This document shows positions 23,252 through 32,638 of a stretch of 39,254 nt of DNA, in pieces. The stretch is from Eubacteriales bacterium (lineage in GTDB: Bacteria > Bacillota > Clostridia > Saccharofermentanales > DTU023): NCBI GenBank assembly GCA_030537595.1, contig JAUNVR010000015.1:1-39254 (forward strand). Reading direction: 5' to 3'. The first letter of the stretch is position 1. Every line of letters begins with the position of its first letter. The notes beneath the pieces are model-generated. The model was given only the letters and a program-made list of their open reading frames with translations, searched no databases and was not told where the DNA came from. Position numbers and translations under genes: made by a program.

Positions 23252-25690
23252 TTTTAGCAGTTCTTTTCCTAGCTCGCTTTCTGCGCTAGTAAAGAAATCT
23301 ATTTTCTCCTGCTCTTCAATAATCTGCCCTTGGCTTAGGACGGCGATTCGATCAGCCAGTTTAGCCAAAACTAAGGGTTCATGAGAGACGAAGAGACAGG
23401 AGAATTTTAATTCTGATTTTAAGTCCAAAATTAAATCCAAGATCTGTTCTCTGCTTTCGGGGTCGAGGGCAGAGACCGCCTCATCAGCGAGGAGGATTCT
23501 AGGGCGGGTGATGCAGGCAGCAGCTATTGCTACACGTTGGCGCTGTCCGCCAGAGAGCTCTGCAGGTAAACGCTGATGTAATTGTTCTTGGATGCCTACT
23601 TTAAGGAGTAAATCTCTTGCTTCGGCAAGAATTTCCGCATCTGTTAGTTGATGTAGTGAGCTCAAAGCGTAAAGCGGAGCCGCGACATTACTGAGTAGGC
23701 TATGGCTAGGATGTAGCGAGCTGTATGGATTCTGATAGATCATCTGAAGGCCAAGCTTACGTCTTTCAAGCTTTTTAATTGCCTGCTTACTTAATTCAAT
23801 AGCTGACTTAGTATTCGGATAAAAGCAGAGCTCACCACTACTTGGTAGGACTTCACCTGTAATTACTCTGAGTAGGGAAGACTTACCAGAACCGGACTCG
23901 CCGAGCACGCCGAGAATACTATTAGCCTTTAGGCTCAAATTAATCCCACGTAAAGCATCAACCCTGCGCTTCTCATCAGCGTAGTGTAACCACAGATCCT
24001 TAATTTCTAAGGTTTTAATTTCTGAAATCTGGCGCTCTTCCTCGCTTGGCTGAGCTGGGCTCTTTATTTCTGCGCTTAAATACTGACTTACGGCACTGTG
24101 GGGGTAGGGGCTGAGTTTACCATTATCTAATTTTAGAATCCGCTCAGAAATTTTTGCTAGAGCTCTTAAATCGTGTGAGATGAAAATCATGCTCAGTCCG
24201 GTTTCTTTTTGTCTTGCTTTTAGAAGCTCTAGAATATTATTCTCCAAGGCCAAATCTAAGGCTGTCGTTGGTTCGTCTGCCAGGAGCAGCTTGGGTCGGT
24301 TGATTAAGGCGAGGGCAATTAATGCACGCTGGCGCATGCCTCCGGAAAGCTGATGTGGGAACTTATGATAAACAGCAGCAGGATTCAGACCACAGGCCTT
24401 TAGTTCTGCTTCGACTAAAGCTCTGCGGGCTTTTCGACTAAGCTCCGGGCGTTTTAACTTTAGGCCCACAGCCAGCTGACTACCAATTCTTTTCAGCGGA
24501 TTCAAAGCCGTCAAAGAGTCCTGAAAAACATGGGCGATTTCAGTTCCTAATAGTTTCCTACGTGCCTTCGTGTCACTTGCTGCATAAGTCTTTCCAGCAA
24601 AGCAAATCATGCCGTCTGTATACTTGCAATGCCGCGGAGCGAGGCCTGAAATTGAAAGTGCGGTGAGACTTTTGCCACTGCCTGATTCACCTAAAATACC
24701 TAAGCATTCCCCCGGATTAAGATCAAAGGATAGCTGATTTAGGATTGGGCGCTTTTGGCCGGGGAAATAAAGGGTAAGCTGATTTACGCTAAGCAGGGCT
24801 TCCTCTGATTTGCATGGATTTGGATCGACGTAATTTAGCTCTTCACTCGAAGCTAGTTTACTCGGCGCTACTTCTCCTTCGAGATTACGGTATAGCTCGC
24901 TTAGCCCGGAGAAGAGCAAATAAAAGCCTAGGCCGGTGATGGTGATAGCCAGGCCAGGGAGTAGGGCCAAGCGGGGTAGCGAGAAAATATAGCTCTGGGC
25001 ATCTTTCAGTAGACTACCCCAAGATGGCATAGCTGGTGGCAGACCTAAGCCGAGATAAGACAGCGCAGCCTCGGCTAACATCGCATTGATTAAACCGATA
25101 CTCAAAGCGGAGAGGAGAGGTGCCTTTAAAAAAGGCATAAGTTCTCTCGTGATCAGGAAATAATCACTGGCCCCTAATAGTTCCAGGCGTTTGACAAAGA
25201 GCTTTTCTTTGACCTGCATTACAGTTGCGCCGAGAACTCTGGCAAAGCTTGGCACAAAGGCGAGACCGAGCGCTAAAACTAGCTCGGTTAAACTGTTGCC
25301 AAACACCGCAGTTGCGACAAGGGCTAAGAGGACTGCCGGAAAGGCTAGGAGAATATCGTTTAAAGCTTGGCAAAGGCGGGCTAAAAAGCCGCTAAAATAA
25401 TTGTTCCCGAGCGCCAGTAAAAGCCCGAAAAAGGCTCCGAAGGCGACGATTAAAAGGGCCGCAGTGATTGAATTTAAGCCGGCTAATAAGAGTCTTGCTC
25501 CATAATCTCGGCTCAGCATATCAGTTCCAAAGATATGCTCTCGCGAAGGTCTTGCAAGCTTACCAACTGCTTGAAGAGTGGTGGGGCTATGCCCTTTGAG
25601 TAGAATTACAATGGCCAAAATTGCCAGCAGTGTGAAAATTACGGCAGCAATCCGTAGACGCCAGCTAGCCTGCTTATTTCTCTTAATCAT
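23231..25690 (-). CDS. Fused ABC importer subunit: permease plus two ATPases (DppC-DppD-DppF type)
   Basis: An 819-aa fusion of three subunits of an oligopeptide/dipeptide/nickel-type ABC importer. Residues 1-270 are a DppC-like permease: first helix about 12-31, FGTDMLSRDYGARLL, and the EAA loop LELLGASDYFLITRELMP. ATPase 1 (about 297-540) has Walker A GESGSGKS (334-341), signature LSGGMRQR (448-455) and Walker B LLLADEPTTALD. ATPase 2 (about 557-800) has Walker A at 597-604, LSGGQRQR (712-719) and LLADEAVSALD. All catalytic motifs look intact, so one chain gives both nucleotide-binding domains. It starts in an 8-bp overlap with the DppB-like gene. Two-way fusions are known; this three-way form is less common. 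Peptides are the most likely substrate, nickel is possible. Confidence 0.93.
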   Translation of the reverse strand: MIKRNKQASWRLRIAAVIFTLLAILAIVILLKGHSPTTLQAVGKLARPSREHIFGTDMLSRDYGARLLLAGLNSITAALLIVAFGAFFGLLLALGNNYFSGFLARLCQALNDILLAFPAVLLALVATAVFGNSLTELVLALGLAFVPSFARVLGATVMQVKEKLFVKRLELLGASDYFLITRELMPFLKAPLLSALSIGLINAMLAEAALSYLGLGLPPAMPSWGSLLKDAQSYIFSLPRLALLPGLAITITGLGFYLLFSGLSELYRNLEGEVAPSKLASSEELNYVDPNPCKSEEALLSVNQLTLYFPGQKRPILNQLSFDLNPGECLGILGESGSGKSLTALSISGLAPRHCKYTDGMICFAGKTYAASDTKARRKLLGTEIAHVFQDSLTALNPLKRIGSQLAVGLKLKRPELSRKARRALVEAELKACGLNPAAVYHKFPHQLSGGMRQRALIALALINRPKLLLADEPTTALDLALENNILELLKARQKETGLSMIFISHDLRALAKISERILKLDNGKLSPYPHSAVSQYLSAEIKSPAQPSEEERQISEIKTLEIKDLWLHYADEKRRVDALRGINLSLKANSILGVLGESGSGKSSLLRVITGEVLPSSGELCFYPNTKSAIELSKQAIKKLERRKLGLQMIYQNPYSSLHPSHSLLSNVAAPLYALSSLHQLTDAEILAEARDLLLKVGIQEQLHQRLPAELSGGQRQRVAIAAACITRPRILLADEAVSALDPESREQILDLILDLKSELKFSCLFVSHEPLVLAKLADRIAVLSQGQIIEEQEKIDFFTSAESELGKELLKLSELQI

Positions 25691-26687
25691 CGTAGCCCCC
25701 CTGATTCGAGCCGAGGGCTTTTAAAGTGACTGGGGATGAGCTGCGGCTTTTGATGGTAAGGCGCGGATCTAGGCTGCGATTTAAGAAGTCAACAGCACGG
25801 TTAATGCTGATTATTAAGCAAGCGAGTAAGAGGATAATACTCTGGGCAAGCGGGAAGTCGAGTTGAGCAACTGCTGCAAATAATAATTGGCCGATTCCCG
25901 GCAGCTTGAAGACTTGCTCGATAATTAGGCTACTGCTGAGGATTTCGGCAAAGATCAATCCGCTGGCAGTGATAAAAGGAATGAGGGCATTCGGTAGAAG
26001 TTGGCTTAAAAGGATCCTAGCTCTTCCTGCTCCCTGGCTACGTGCGGTTAAAACATAATCTTTTGACCATTCGGCAACTAATGCATCACGCAGAAATTGG
26101 AAGGCTTGGGAAAGGCGTGGCAGGGCGATCGCTAAGGCTGGGAGTGCTAAGGCTTTAAGGCGTTCTGAAAGTGCAGCATTTTGCGGGTAGAAGCTAGGGC
26201 GATAGTAATTAAAGAGCGTGGCCAGAATTAAGGAGAGTAACATCGCCATGAAAAATGGTGGGATGGCTTGCATGATCCTAGTTAAAATCCCACTCAGCCA
26301 GTCAGCAGTACGGCCGTCATAGTAAGCTGCTAAGAGTGCTAATGGTATGGCAATTAGGAGGATTAAGACAAAGGCGAAAAGCGCTAGACTCAAGCTGAGT
26401 GGCAAGCGAGCTTTGATTAAATCTAAGACCGGTTCCTTAAAGCGTAAAGAGAGTAGCGGCTTATCCTGCCTAAAAATCCCAAGAATAGACTGTGTATATT
26501 GTTCGAGCAATGGTTTGTCCAAGCCCAGCTCATGGCGCAGCTCCTGAACCTTAGTTTCCTCGGCAGAAAGTCCCAGCATGGCTCTGGCAGGATCTCCGGG
26601 CAAAAAACGGAAGGCCGCAAAAAGCAGGATGGAGATAGCCAAAAGCAAAGAGATAAATGCAAGTAGATTTCTTAAAATTCGCCGCAA
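25683..26687 (-). CDS. ABC importer permease, DppB type
   Basis: A 334-aa inner-membrane permease with about six helices. It begins with the typical DppB N-terminal helix ending RFLPGDPARAMLG, then ELRHELGLDKPLLEQY, and has the EAA loop TARSQGAGRARILLSQLLPN (about residues 220-240), followed by the helix with EILSSSLIIEQVFKLPGIG. These are standard for the oligopeptide/dipeptide permease B family. It lies 12 bases after the binding-protein gene and overlaps the fused DppC-DppD-DppF gene by 8 bp, so all three form one operon. It pairs with the permease domain of the fusion. Confidence 0.93.
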   Translation of the reverse strand: MRRILRNLLAFISLLLAISILLFAAFRFLPGDPARAMLGLSAEETKVQELRHELGLDKPLLEQYTQSILGIFRQDKPLLSLRFKEPVLDLIKARLPLSLSLALFAFVLILLIAIPLALLAAYYDGRTADWLSGILTRIMQAIPPFFMAMLLSLILATLFNYYRPSFYPQNAALSERLKALALPALAIALPRLSQAFQFLRDALVAEWSKDYVLTARSQGAGRARILLSQLLPNALIPFITASGLIFAEILSSSLIIEQVFKLPGIGQLLFAAVAQLDFPLAQSIILLLACLIISINRAVDFLNRSLDPRLTIKSRSSSPVTLKALGSNQGGYDD

Positions 26688-26699
26688 AACTAACCTCTC

Positions 26700-28340
26700 T
26701 TAGCGTGATTTACTCTGCTCCAATGCCTCTGGGTCGGTAAAGAAGACAAGACTTAAATCTTGGACATAGGCCGGATATTGCTGATAGCCAGCAAGGGTTT
26801 TCCGGACCGCTGTTAAGGAGGCCGGATCCTGGAGGAAGGCTGAAGCTGCGTTTTCAGTCAAGATTTTCTGTAAGCCCTGATAAGATTCAATTCTTACTTC
26901 AGGATCGGTACTGTTTAAAGCAGTTTGCAAAAGCTTGTCATAATCTTCGTTCTTAAAGTTGATGAAGTTGTTCTCTGCCGTTGAAGCATAGCGCTCTAAG
27001 GCACAACGTGCGGTATATTCATCATAGGTTAGGGCAATGATAGTAGTGCTGTAATTGCGATTTGCATAGACTTCTTCCAACCAGCTCAACCAGTCCACCC
27101 GTTCAATTTCTAAATTGACTCCAACTGCGGCCAGTTGAGAGTGGAGAACCTCGGCAGTATCGACATGGATAATGTAGTTGCCGGGCACCTTGCAGCTTAG
27201 ATTTAAACCATTAGGAAAGTGCTTTTTAATGATGGCCTTGGCTTGCTCTACTTGCTGCGGAATTAGCCCTTCTAAATCATCTGCGTAATATTCGTGTAGG
27301 GCAGGCGAGAGGCCAGAATAGATTGCCTGGCCGTGGCCATCCATGACTAAGTCGATAATGGCCTTGCGGTCAATTGCCATCAGTAAGGCTTTGCGGATCT
27401 CAGGATTGTCAAGGGGAGGCTGGGCGTTATTGAAGGCCCACAATTGAACCATATTGGCAGAGCCTCCGACGATATTGTATAGCTCTGAGAGCTCGTCAAT
27501 CTTTTCTGGGCCGAGGTATGGGAAAATATCGATTTGTCCGGAGCGCAAATCAATTGTTGCAGCATCCCGGTCAGCTAAAATCTGAACTAGAACCCGATCT
27601 AAGTAGGCTGCTTTCCCGTGGTATTCAGGAAATTTTTCGAGTACGAGGAGGTTTTGACTCTGGTAATCAGTAATTTTGAAAGGGCCTGTACCACAAGGGT
27701 TTTTATGCAAGCCCTTGCCTGAACCTGACTTGATGATGCCGACAGAAAGACTCGCTAAGAGGTCAGGATTAAATTCCTTACTACTGATGACCAGGCTTTG
27801 TTCATCTAGAGGTTTAAATTCGAGTGCAGCAAGAGCTGGACTCATCGGGGGGATATCCTCCTTGCCAGCAGCTCGAGATAAGGAGTAAAGTACGTCATCG
27901 ATATTTAAAAGACTACCGTCATGGAATTTAACATTCTCAGCCAGATGAATGATTAGACTTTTCCCATTGTCTTCTACTTCGTAGCTTTTGGCCAAAGCAG
28001 GGGTAAAAATTCCTTCCGGATCTAGCTTAAACAAGCCCTCGTAAACATTAAAGAGTAGTTCCTTAGTGCCTGCTGAAATGGCGCGGTGTGGGTCCAAGTA
28101 GTCCGGTTCCTGGGTGATGCCTAGGACAATGGTACCGCCTTCCAAGGCAGGGCCTGAGGCAATAGCGGAGCTGCCATTACTGATGGCTGAGCTCGACTCA
28201 GCTGGGTCAGCATTGGCTGGCTCCTTATTTGCATTACTTTGACAGGCTGTTAAAGCCAGAAAACTTAAACTCAAAAGAATGACTGAGACAAAAAGGAGAA
28301 CTTTTCTCGGGAAAAGTTGTTGGACACGGCTATCTATCAC
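26700..28340 (-). CDS. Peptide-type ABC solute-binding lipoprotein
   Basis: A 546-aa lipoprotein of SBP family 5 (OppA/DppA type), the external receptor of the importer encoded downstream. The signal peptide ends in the lipobox LTAC (Cys33), then a Ser/Ala-rich linker. Typical features are GTIVLGITQEPDYLDPHRAI at the start of the mature fold, ESLIIHLAENVKFHDGS-like sequence near residue 130, GTGPFKITDYQ, and NPEIRKALLMAIDRKAIID. It starts with GTG at 28340 behind GGAGG (rc at 28347-28351). A minus-strand extended -10 (TG, one base, TATATT) lies at 28398-28406. First gene of the operon; the substrate is most likely peptides. Confidence 0.93.
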   Translation of the reverse strand: MIDSRVQQLFPRKVLLFVSVILLSLSFLALTACQSNANKEPANADPAESSSAISNGSSAIASGPALEGGTIVLGITQEPDYLDPHRAISAGTKELLFNVYEGLFKLDPEGIFTPALAKSYEVEDNGKSLIIHLAENVKFHDGSLLNIDDVLYSLSRAAGKEDIPPMSPALAALEFKPLDEQSLVISSKEFNPDLLASLSVGIIKSGSGKGLHKNPCGTGPFKITDYQSQNLLVLEKFPEYHGKAAYLDRVLVQILADRDAATIDLRSGQIDIFPYLGPEKIDELSELYNIVGGSANMVQLWAFNNAQPPLDNPEIRKALLMAIDRKAIIDLVMDGHGQAIYSGLSPALHEYYADDLEGLIPQQVEQAKAIIKKHFPNGLNLSCKVPGNYIIHVDTAEVLHSQLAAVGVNLEIERVDWLSWLEEVYANRNYSTTIIALTYDEYTARCALERYASTAENNFINFKNEDYDKLLQTALNSTDPEVRIESYQGLQKILTENAASAFLQDPASLTAVRKTLAGYQQYPAYVQDLSLVFFTDPEALEQSKSR

Positions 28341-28397
28341 AAAATACCTCCGTTACACCGCTTTGATTTGCTAAAAACAGTGCTAAACTCGCTTAGT

Positions 28398-28406
28398 AAT
28401 ATAACA
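28398..28406 (-). promoter_or_regulatory. Extended -10 promoter of the ABC importer operon
   Basis: On the minus strand TG, one base, TATATT (rc at 28398-28403) forms an extended -10 about 58 bases upstream of the GTG start. I see no good -35. A plus-strand TATAAT (28446-28451) for the divergent phosphoglycerate mutase gene lies 40 bp away. Confidence 0.45.
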
Positions 28407-28445
28407 TATTAAGCTCAGCTATTTTCATCTCTCGGACTTTTTCAC

Positions 28446-28451
28446 TATAAT
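28446..28451 (+). promoter_or_regulatory. Candidate -10 of the phosphoglycerate mutase gene
   Basis: A perfect TATAAT lies 52 bases upstream of the ATG at 28503. The hexamer 17 bases further up (TTTCAT) is a poor -35, so the promoter call is moderate. Confidence 0.4.
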
Positions 28452-28502
28452 AAGCTTGATCCGGGTAATTTCACTTACCTGAGAATCCAGATGGAGGTAA
28501 GT

Positions 28503-29192
28503 ATGTACAAATTTGTAATGGTCAGGCACGGACAAAGTGAGTGGAACCTTGCTAATCGCTTCACAGGTTGGACCGACGTAGATTTAAGCGAGCAAGGCGT
28601 AGAGGAAGCGAGAGCGGCAGGGCGCGCGCTAAAGAAGGCAGGTTACGAATTTGACTTGCACTTCACCTCTGTACTGAAGAGAGCAATTAAAACCGGGCAG
28701 ATTATACTCGAGGAGATGGATCAACTCTGGGTACCTGTGCTTAAATCTTGGCGTCTAAACGAGCGCCACTACGGTGCACTGCAGGGCCTTAACAAGGCTG
28801 AAACTGCTGAGAAATATGGTGCAGATCAGGTTCATCAATGGCGTCGTTCATATGATACCTTACCTCCTTTACAGGACATTGATGCTGAGTTTGCAAGCTT
28901 CAATGATCGTCGATATGCACTAATCCCAGAAGAGTCCAGAACACGTGGAGAAAACCTGAAAACTACTCTGGAGAGGGTCATCCCTTTCTGGGAGGATGAA
29001 ATTGCTCCGGCAATTTTAGCTGGCCACTCGATTTTGATTGCTGCGCACGGTAATTCACTAAGAGCCTTGGCGAAGCATATTGAAAGAATCTCTGATGATG
29101 ATATAATGGGTTTAGAAATTCCTACCGGTAAGCCTCTGGTCTATCATTTAGACGAGCACCTTAATTTTGTTAGCAAGGAATATTTAGAATAA
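28503..29192 (+). CDS. gpmA: 2,3-bisphosphoglycerate-dependent phosphoglycerate mutase
   Basis: A 229-aa glycolytic enzyme interconverting 3- and 2-phosphoglycerate. The phosphohistidine motif [11 protein letters not shown] is at residues 5-15, followed by [41 protein letters not shown] and the second His motif [15 protein letters not shown] complete the family pattern. The length is slightly short of E. coli GpmA (250 aa). I chose ATG 28503 because GGAGGT (28493-28498) sits just upstream; an ATG at 28491 would overlap that site. It is transcribed alone between its own promoter and a strong terminator. Together with pyruvate kinase it supports a glycolytic cell. Confidence 0.96.
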   Translation: MYKFVMVRHGQSEWNLANRFTGWTDVDLSEQGVEEARAAGRALKKAGYEFDLHFTSVLKRAIKTGQIILEEMDQLWVPVLKSWRLNERHYGALQGLNKAETAEKYGADQVHQWRRSYDTLPPLQDIDAEFASFNDRRYALIPEESRTRGENLKTTLERVIPFWEDEIAPAILAGHSILIAAHGNSLRALAKHIERISDDDIMGLEIPTGKPLVYHLDEHLNFVSKEYLE

Positions 29193-29235
29193 GCTAGATT
29201 TAATAACTTATTCATTTCCTTTCTTCTTACTGTAG

Positions 29236-29274
29236 AGAAGCCTCCGTTCAAAGTAACGGAGGCTTCTGCTTTTT
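29236..29274 (+). terminator. Intrinsic terminator of gpmA
   Basis: A 13-pair stem (29236-29248 with 29255-29267, core GAAGCCTCCGTT/AACGGAGGCTTC) with a six-base loop is followed, after two bases, by a run of five T. On the minus strand the sequence after the stem is less T-rich, so it works mainly for gpmA. Confidence 0.88.
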
Positions 29275-29347
29275 ATGACTTATTATTTTATTGTAGCTGG
29301 GCTTGTCCTAGCTTATATTTCTTGGACCGCATAGAACTAGGGCAGTT

Positions 29348-30346
29348 TTAACGGCCAATAGTTGCTACCATTACAGCCTTAATTGTATGCATGCGATTTT
29401 CAGCTTCAACAAAGACCTTGGAGTGTTTGGAGCGGAAGATCTCATCTGTAACTTCCATTTCACTGATCCCAAATTCTTCGTGAACACTGCGGCCAATACT
29501 AGTTTCTAAATCATGGAAGGCGGGTAAGCAGTGGAGGAAGATGCAGTTCGGATTATTGCTTAGATCAAACATCTCACGATTGACCTGGTAGGGCTTTAGC
29601 TGCTCAATGCGCTCGGCAAACTTATCTTCTTCACCCATTGAAACCCAGACGTCCGTATAGATAACATCTGCATCCTTAACTGCTTCAGCGACTGTATCAC
29701 TGAGTTCAATCTTTGCCCCGGTCTCTTTAGCAACTTCCTTCATTTCGGCTACTAGTGCCTCATCAGGCCAGAGTTCCTTAGGTGCTAAGGCAACAAAGTG
29801 GAGGCCTAATTTTGCAGAACCAATTAAGAGGGAATTACCCATATTATTTCTTGCGTCACCAGCGTAGACCAGCTTGACTTCGTTCAGTGGTTTATTGACC
29901 TCTTCTTGGATAGTCATCATGTCTGCTAAAATTTGGGTCGGATGGTAAAGGTCGGTTAAACCATTCCAGACTGGGACTCCTGAGTGTTCTGCTAAAATCT
30001 CTACAGTTTCTTGTGCAAAGCCGCGGAACTCAATCCCATCAAACATTCTCCCTAGAACCTTAGCGGTATCCTCTAGAGACTCCTTTTTGCCCATCTGTGA
30101 ATCCTTTGCGCCGAGGAAAACAACACCTGCTCCTTCGTCCATAGCTCCGACTTCAAAGGCGCAGCGAGTTCTGGTCGAGGTTTTCTCGAAGAGCAGGACG
30201 ATGTTTTTGCCGGCCAGTAAATCCCCTTTAATGCCGGCGCGCTTCTTGGCCTTCAGATCCTTGGCCAAATCGAGTAAGTAGTGGATTTCTTCTGGGGTAA
30301 AATCTTTTAAACTAAGAAAGTTTCTGCCCTTTAAATTTACTGCCAT
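29348..30346 (-). CDS. arcB: Ornithine carbamoyltransferase
   Basis: A 332-aa enzyme. In the arginine deiminase pathway it splits citrulline with phosphate into ornithine and carbamoyl phosphate. Motifs: carbamoyl-phosphate site [14 protein letters not shown] (about 54-67), [12 protein letters not shown] (about 135-146), and the ornithine-binding Cys motif [10 protein letters not shown] near residue 270. The length fits catabolic OTCases. AAAGGAG precedes ATG 30346. It lies 50 bases after arcA on the same strand, which argues for the catabolic role and the name arcB rather than argF. No carbamate kinase follows; the next sequence is the gpmA terminator. Confidence 0.95.
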   Translation of the reverse strand: MAVNLKGRNFLSLKDFTPEEIHYLLDLAKDLKAKKRAGIKGDLLAGKNIVLLFEKTSTRTRCAFEVGAMDEGAGVVFLGAKDSQMGKKESLEDTAKVLGRMFDGIEFRGFAQETVEILAEHSGVPVWNGLTDLYHPTQILADMMTIQEEVNKPLNEVKLVYAGDARNNMGNSLLIGSAKLGLHFVALAPKELWPDEALVAEMKEVAKETGAKIELSDTVAEAVKDADVIYTDVWVSMGEEDKFAERIEQLKPYQVNREMFDLSNNPNCIFLHCLPAFHDLETSIGRSVHEEFGISEMEVTDEIFRSKHSKVFVEAENRMHTIKAVMVATIGR

Positions 30347-30396
30347 TGTCTTTGTCTCCTTTATTTGGACTCTGTTGTGGATTTGCTCGAAAGCAC

Positions 30397-31614
30397 TTAG
30401 ATGCCTCTACATAGGGGCATGGACATACAACGGGGACCGCCGCGACCCCGTGAAATTTCTGAGGAGGGGATAACGTGAAGCTTGACCCCATGCTTGTCAA
30501 ATAATTCATTGGTGATTCGATTTCGGTCGTAGACGATAATCTCGTTCGGTGCAATTGCTAAAGTATTAGAACCATCGTTCCACTGTTCGCGCTGGGCGTC
30601 CATCTTTGAATTACCACCACAGCGGATGACTCTAATACCATCGATTCCGGTGTAGTGTTCGAGAATTTCTTCCAGCTTGCCCCGCCGTTCACTCAGCTTA
30701 AACTCGCCTGCTTTGGCCGTGCGCTGGAAATCATAGACGACAAGACTTTCCTCAATTTCCGGATGCACCACAAAAAGGTCGCGGTCAATCTGTGTAAAGA
30801 CAGTGTCTAAATGCATGAAGGCTCTTTTGGCCGGGATTTCAAAGCCGAGAACGTGCTCGATGTTCTCACCATTAGTGAAGATCGACTGGGCTAATTGCTC
30901 AACGGCAGCTCTCGAGGTTCTTTCCGAGATGCCGACAGCCAGTGCTGTTGGGCATAATTGGATAATATCTCCGCCTTCTAAAAAGTCATCGTATTCGCGC
31001 TCATAGTAGTGTTGAATGTTTCTAAACCAGGGGTGTTCCTCGAAAATTAACTTAGAGAAGAGAGTTTCGCGCCTACGGGCAGTCGAATACATCTTGTGGA
31101 TTGAGACCCCCTGGCCGATAATCGTGAATGGGTCGCGGGTGAAGTAAAGGTTAGGCAGAGGATCTAAGATTAAGGGATAGTCAAGGCCGCGATGCTCAGC
31201 ATAGAGTTGGGCTCTTGCACCATTTACTTCCTCTTTGCGGAGGCCGCAAATTAGGCGCTGGACTAAAGCTTCAGGCTCTAGCCGGGAAAGCTCCGCTCCT
31301 AAGTCTTCGATTTGCTGTTCATTAAGCGCTGACTCGTAGAGAAACTCCCGGATAAAGACTTCCCGGATACCGCGATCACGCAAACATTCGACGACAAAAT
31401 CTTCGAGGAAGAAAACCTCTGTGCCATTTTGCTTAAACACATCAATGAAGGCATCGTATTCCCGACCTGCTGCAATGGCGTCGGGAATATCATCAAAGAG
31501 TAAGCTTTGCATGATTTGGGGAGTTAGGTTTTCTAGCTCCAGACCAGGTTTGTGCAGTAAAACTGCATTCAGTTTATCAATCTCGGAATAGACATGTAAT
31601 TTAGCCTTGGACAT
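30397..31614 (-). CDS. arcA: Arginine deiminase
   Basis: A 405-aa cytoplasmic enzyme that hydrolyses arginine to citrulline and ammonia, the first step of the ATP-yielding arginine deiminase pathway. Motifs: [36 protein letters not shown] and the catalytic Cys396 in [10 protein letters not shown] at the C-terminus. The start is ATG 31614, with AAGGAGG just upstream; a longer frame to 31656 would run through that ribosome site. The order arcA-arcB is normal. arcC (carbamate kinase) and arcD (arginine/ornithine exchanger) are absent here and must lie elsewhere if the pathway is complete. Ammonia released also protects against acid. Confidence 0.96.
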   Translation of the reverse strand: MSKAKLHVYSEIDKLNAVLLHKPGLELENLTPQIMQSLLFDDIPDAIAAGREYDAFIDVFKQNGTEVFFLEDFVVECLRDRGIREVFIREFLYESALNEQQIEDLGAELSRLEPEALVQRLICGLRKEEVNGARAQLYAEHRGLDYPLILDPLPNLYFTRDPFTIIGQGVSIHKMYSTARRRETLFSKLIFEEHPWFRNIQHYYEREYDDFLEGGDIIQLCPTALAVGISERTSRAAVEQLAQSIFTNGENIEHVLGFEIPAKRAFMHLDTVFTQIDRDLFVVHPEIEESLVVYDFQRTAKAGEFKLSERRGKLEEILEHYTGIDGIRVIRCGGNSKMDAQREQWNDGSNTLAIAPNEIIVYDRNRITNELFDKHGVKLHVIPSSEISRGRGGPRCMSMPLCRGI

Positions 31615-31760
31615 CAAAGCCTCCTTCGCTAATGCTGTCAAAGAGAAATTCGACATTGCTCTGCATAAGCTATACTATTTTTATCCAAGTTCAGCTTAAC
31701 AAGAAGTCGGAAAGCTTGCAAGATAAGGCTTTGCGCAAATCTGACCTAGGCTGAAGATGC

Positions 31761-31789
31761 TGTATAAATTCTGTATGGAGCTTTGCCAA
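31761..31789 (-). promoter_or_regulatory. arcA promoter
   Basis: On the minus strand TTGGCA (rc at 31784-31789) and TATACA (rc at 31761-31766) are exactly 17 bases apart. The leader to arcA would be about 140 bases. The spacer and -10 contain TATAAATTCTGTAT on the plus strand, partly like an ArgR box, but the match is too weak to call an operator. Confidence 0.55.
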
Positions 31790-31878
31790 AAGCGCTATAA
31801 AACACCCTTTCTGAAAAAGAGAACTGATAAAATGTCTTTATTCTAGCTAAATATTCTTTTCTTAATTTTAGCAGCTTG

Positions 31879-31898
31879 TTAGCAAAATTTTTTGCTAA
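31879..31898. repeat. Palindrome with 9-bp arms between the response regulator and arcA
   Basis: TTAGCAAAA (31879-31887), two bases, TTTTGCTAA (31890-31898). It lies 31 bases after the stop of the response-regulator gene and about 90 bp upstream of the arcA -35. It could be an operator for the arc operon or a weak hairpin ending the regulator transcript. The 315-base gap 31615-31929 holds nothing else beyond the arcA promoter. Confidence 0.4.
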
Positions 31899-31929
31899 GT
31901 GTTATGACTTGTTTAAAGCGCACAAAAGA

Positions 31930-32547
31930 TTAGGGGACAATATAGCCCTTGGAGACAGCGAAAATAGCCAACTGCGCAATTGAGTCGTAGTTGGTCTTCA
32001 TCAGTATCCGATTGATATTATTTCTAATCGTATTTTCGGAAAGGAAAAGAGCCTCGGCAATTTCCTTACGGTTTTTGCCTTGGCAAACTAGGCGTAAAAT
32101 ATCGTTTTCACGATCGGTTAAGTCAAAACGATCTTGTTGGCTGCCATCTCGATCTTCAGGGAAGGAGGAGTAATCTAAGACTGTATTGTTAATCGTGCTG
32201 ATGAGCTCTTCTTTACTCACGTTCTTGTAGACAAAGGAATCAGCTCCGGCATTTTTACCCTCGCTGACAAAACTTTGATCCGGCATGCCAGTCATCAGGA
32301 GTACTTTAATTGTCGGTAAAGCCTCTTTAATTTTTCTAGTTTCACTAAATCCGGTGTTGCCATCAGCAGAGCAAATGTCCATCAGCACTAAGTCGGGGTT
32401 AAGAGAGCGGCACAAATCTAGAGTCTCTGAGGCATCAGTAGTTTTCCCGACAATTGTAAAGTTGTCGACTAAGCTCAGGGATTCTGCTAGAGCATCTAAG
32501 AGTATGGTTTGATCTTCGACTATTAGAATGCGCACTTTCTTTGCCAC
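31930..32547 (-). CDS. NarL/LuxR-type response regulator
   Basis: A 205-aa two-component response regulator. The receiver domain (1-125) has the acidic pair Glu11-Asp12, the phosphorylation site Asp57 in LVLMDICS, Thr in LLMTGMPD and Lys in FVYKNVSKEEL. The C-terminal helix-turn-helix (about 143-205) shows LTDRENDILRLVCQGKNRKE and LFLSENTIRNNINRILMK, the LuxR/NarL DNA-binding pattern. It starts with GTG 32547, GAGGTGA upstream. It is transcribed away from the two sensor genes, and its natural partner is the HisKA_3-type kinase at 35340-36761. Targets are unknown; the arc operon next to it is a candidate. Confidence 0.93.
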   Translation of the reverse strand: MAKKVRILIVEDQTILLDALAESLSLVDNFTIVGKTTDASETLDLCRSLNPDLVLMDICSADGNTGFSETRKIKEALPTIKVLLMTGMPDQSFVSEGKNAGADSFVYKNVSKEELISTINNTVLDYSSFPEDRDGSQQDRFDLTDRENDILRLVCQGKNRKEIAEALFLSENTIRNNINRILMKTNYDSIAQLAIFAVSKGYIVP

Positions 32548-32573
32548 TAAAGTTCACCTCTGCTGACTGCTAA

Positions 32574-32603
32574 TTGAAAGTAGGTAGTCTTTGCGTTTAA
32601 TAT
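32574..32603 (+). promoter_or_regulatory. Candidate promoter of the sensor genes
   Basis: TTGAAA (32574-32579) and TAATAT (32598-32603) are 18 bases apart in the short divergent region between the response regulator and the sensor genes. The 91-bp gap leaves room for a shared operator. Confidence 0.4.
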
Positions 32604-32638
32604 AGCAGTATTATAACAAAAGTTCGAGGCGTGTGATA

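Noticed and set aside
31615-31656. Longer N-terminus for arginine deiminase
   Set aside because: It would translate through the strong AAGGAGG site used by ATG 31614, and the shorter protein has the family length.
31761-31776. ArgR-type box over the arcA promoter
   Set aside because: Only one half resembles the known box; too many mismatches to call.
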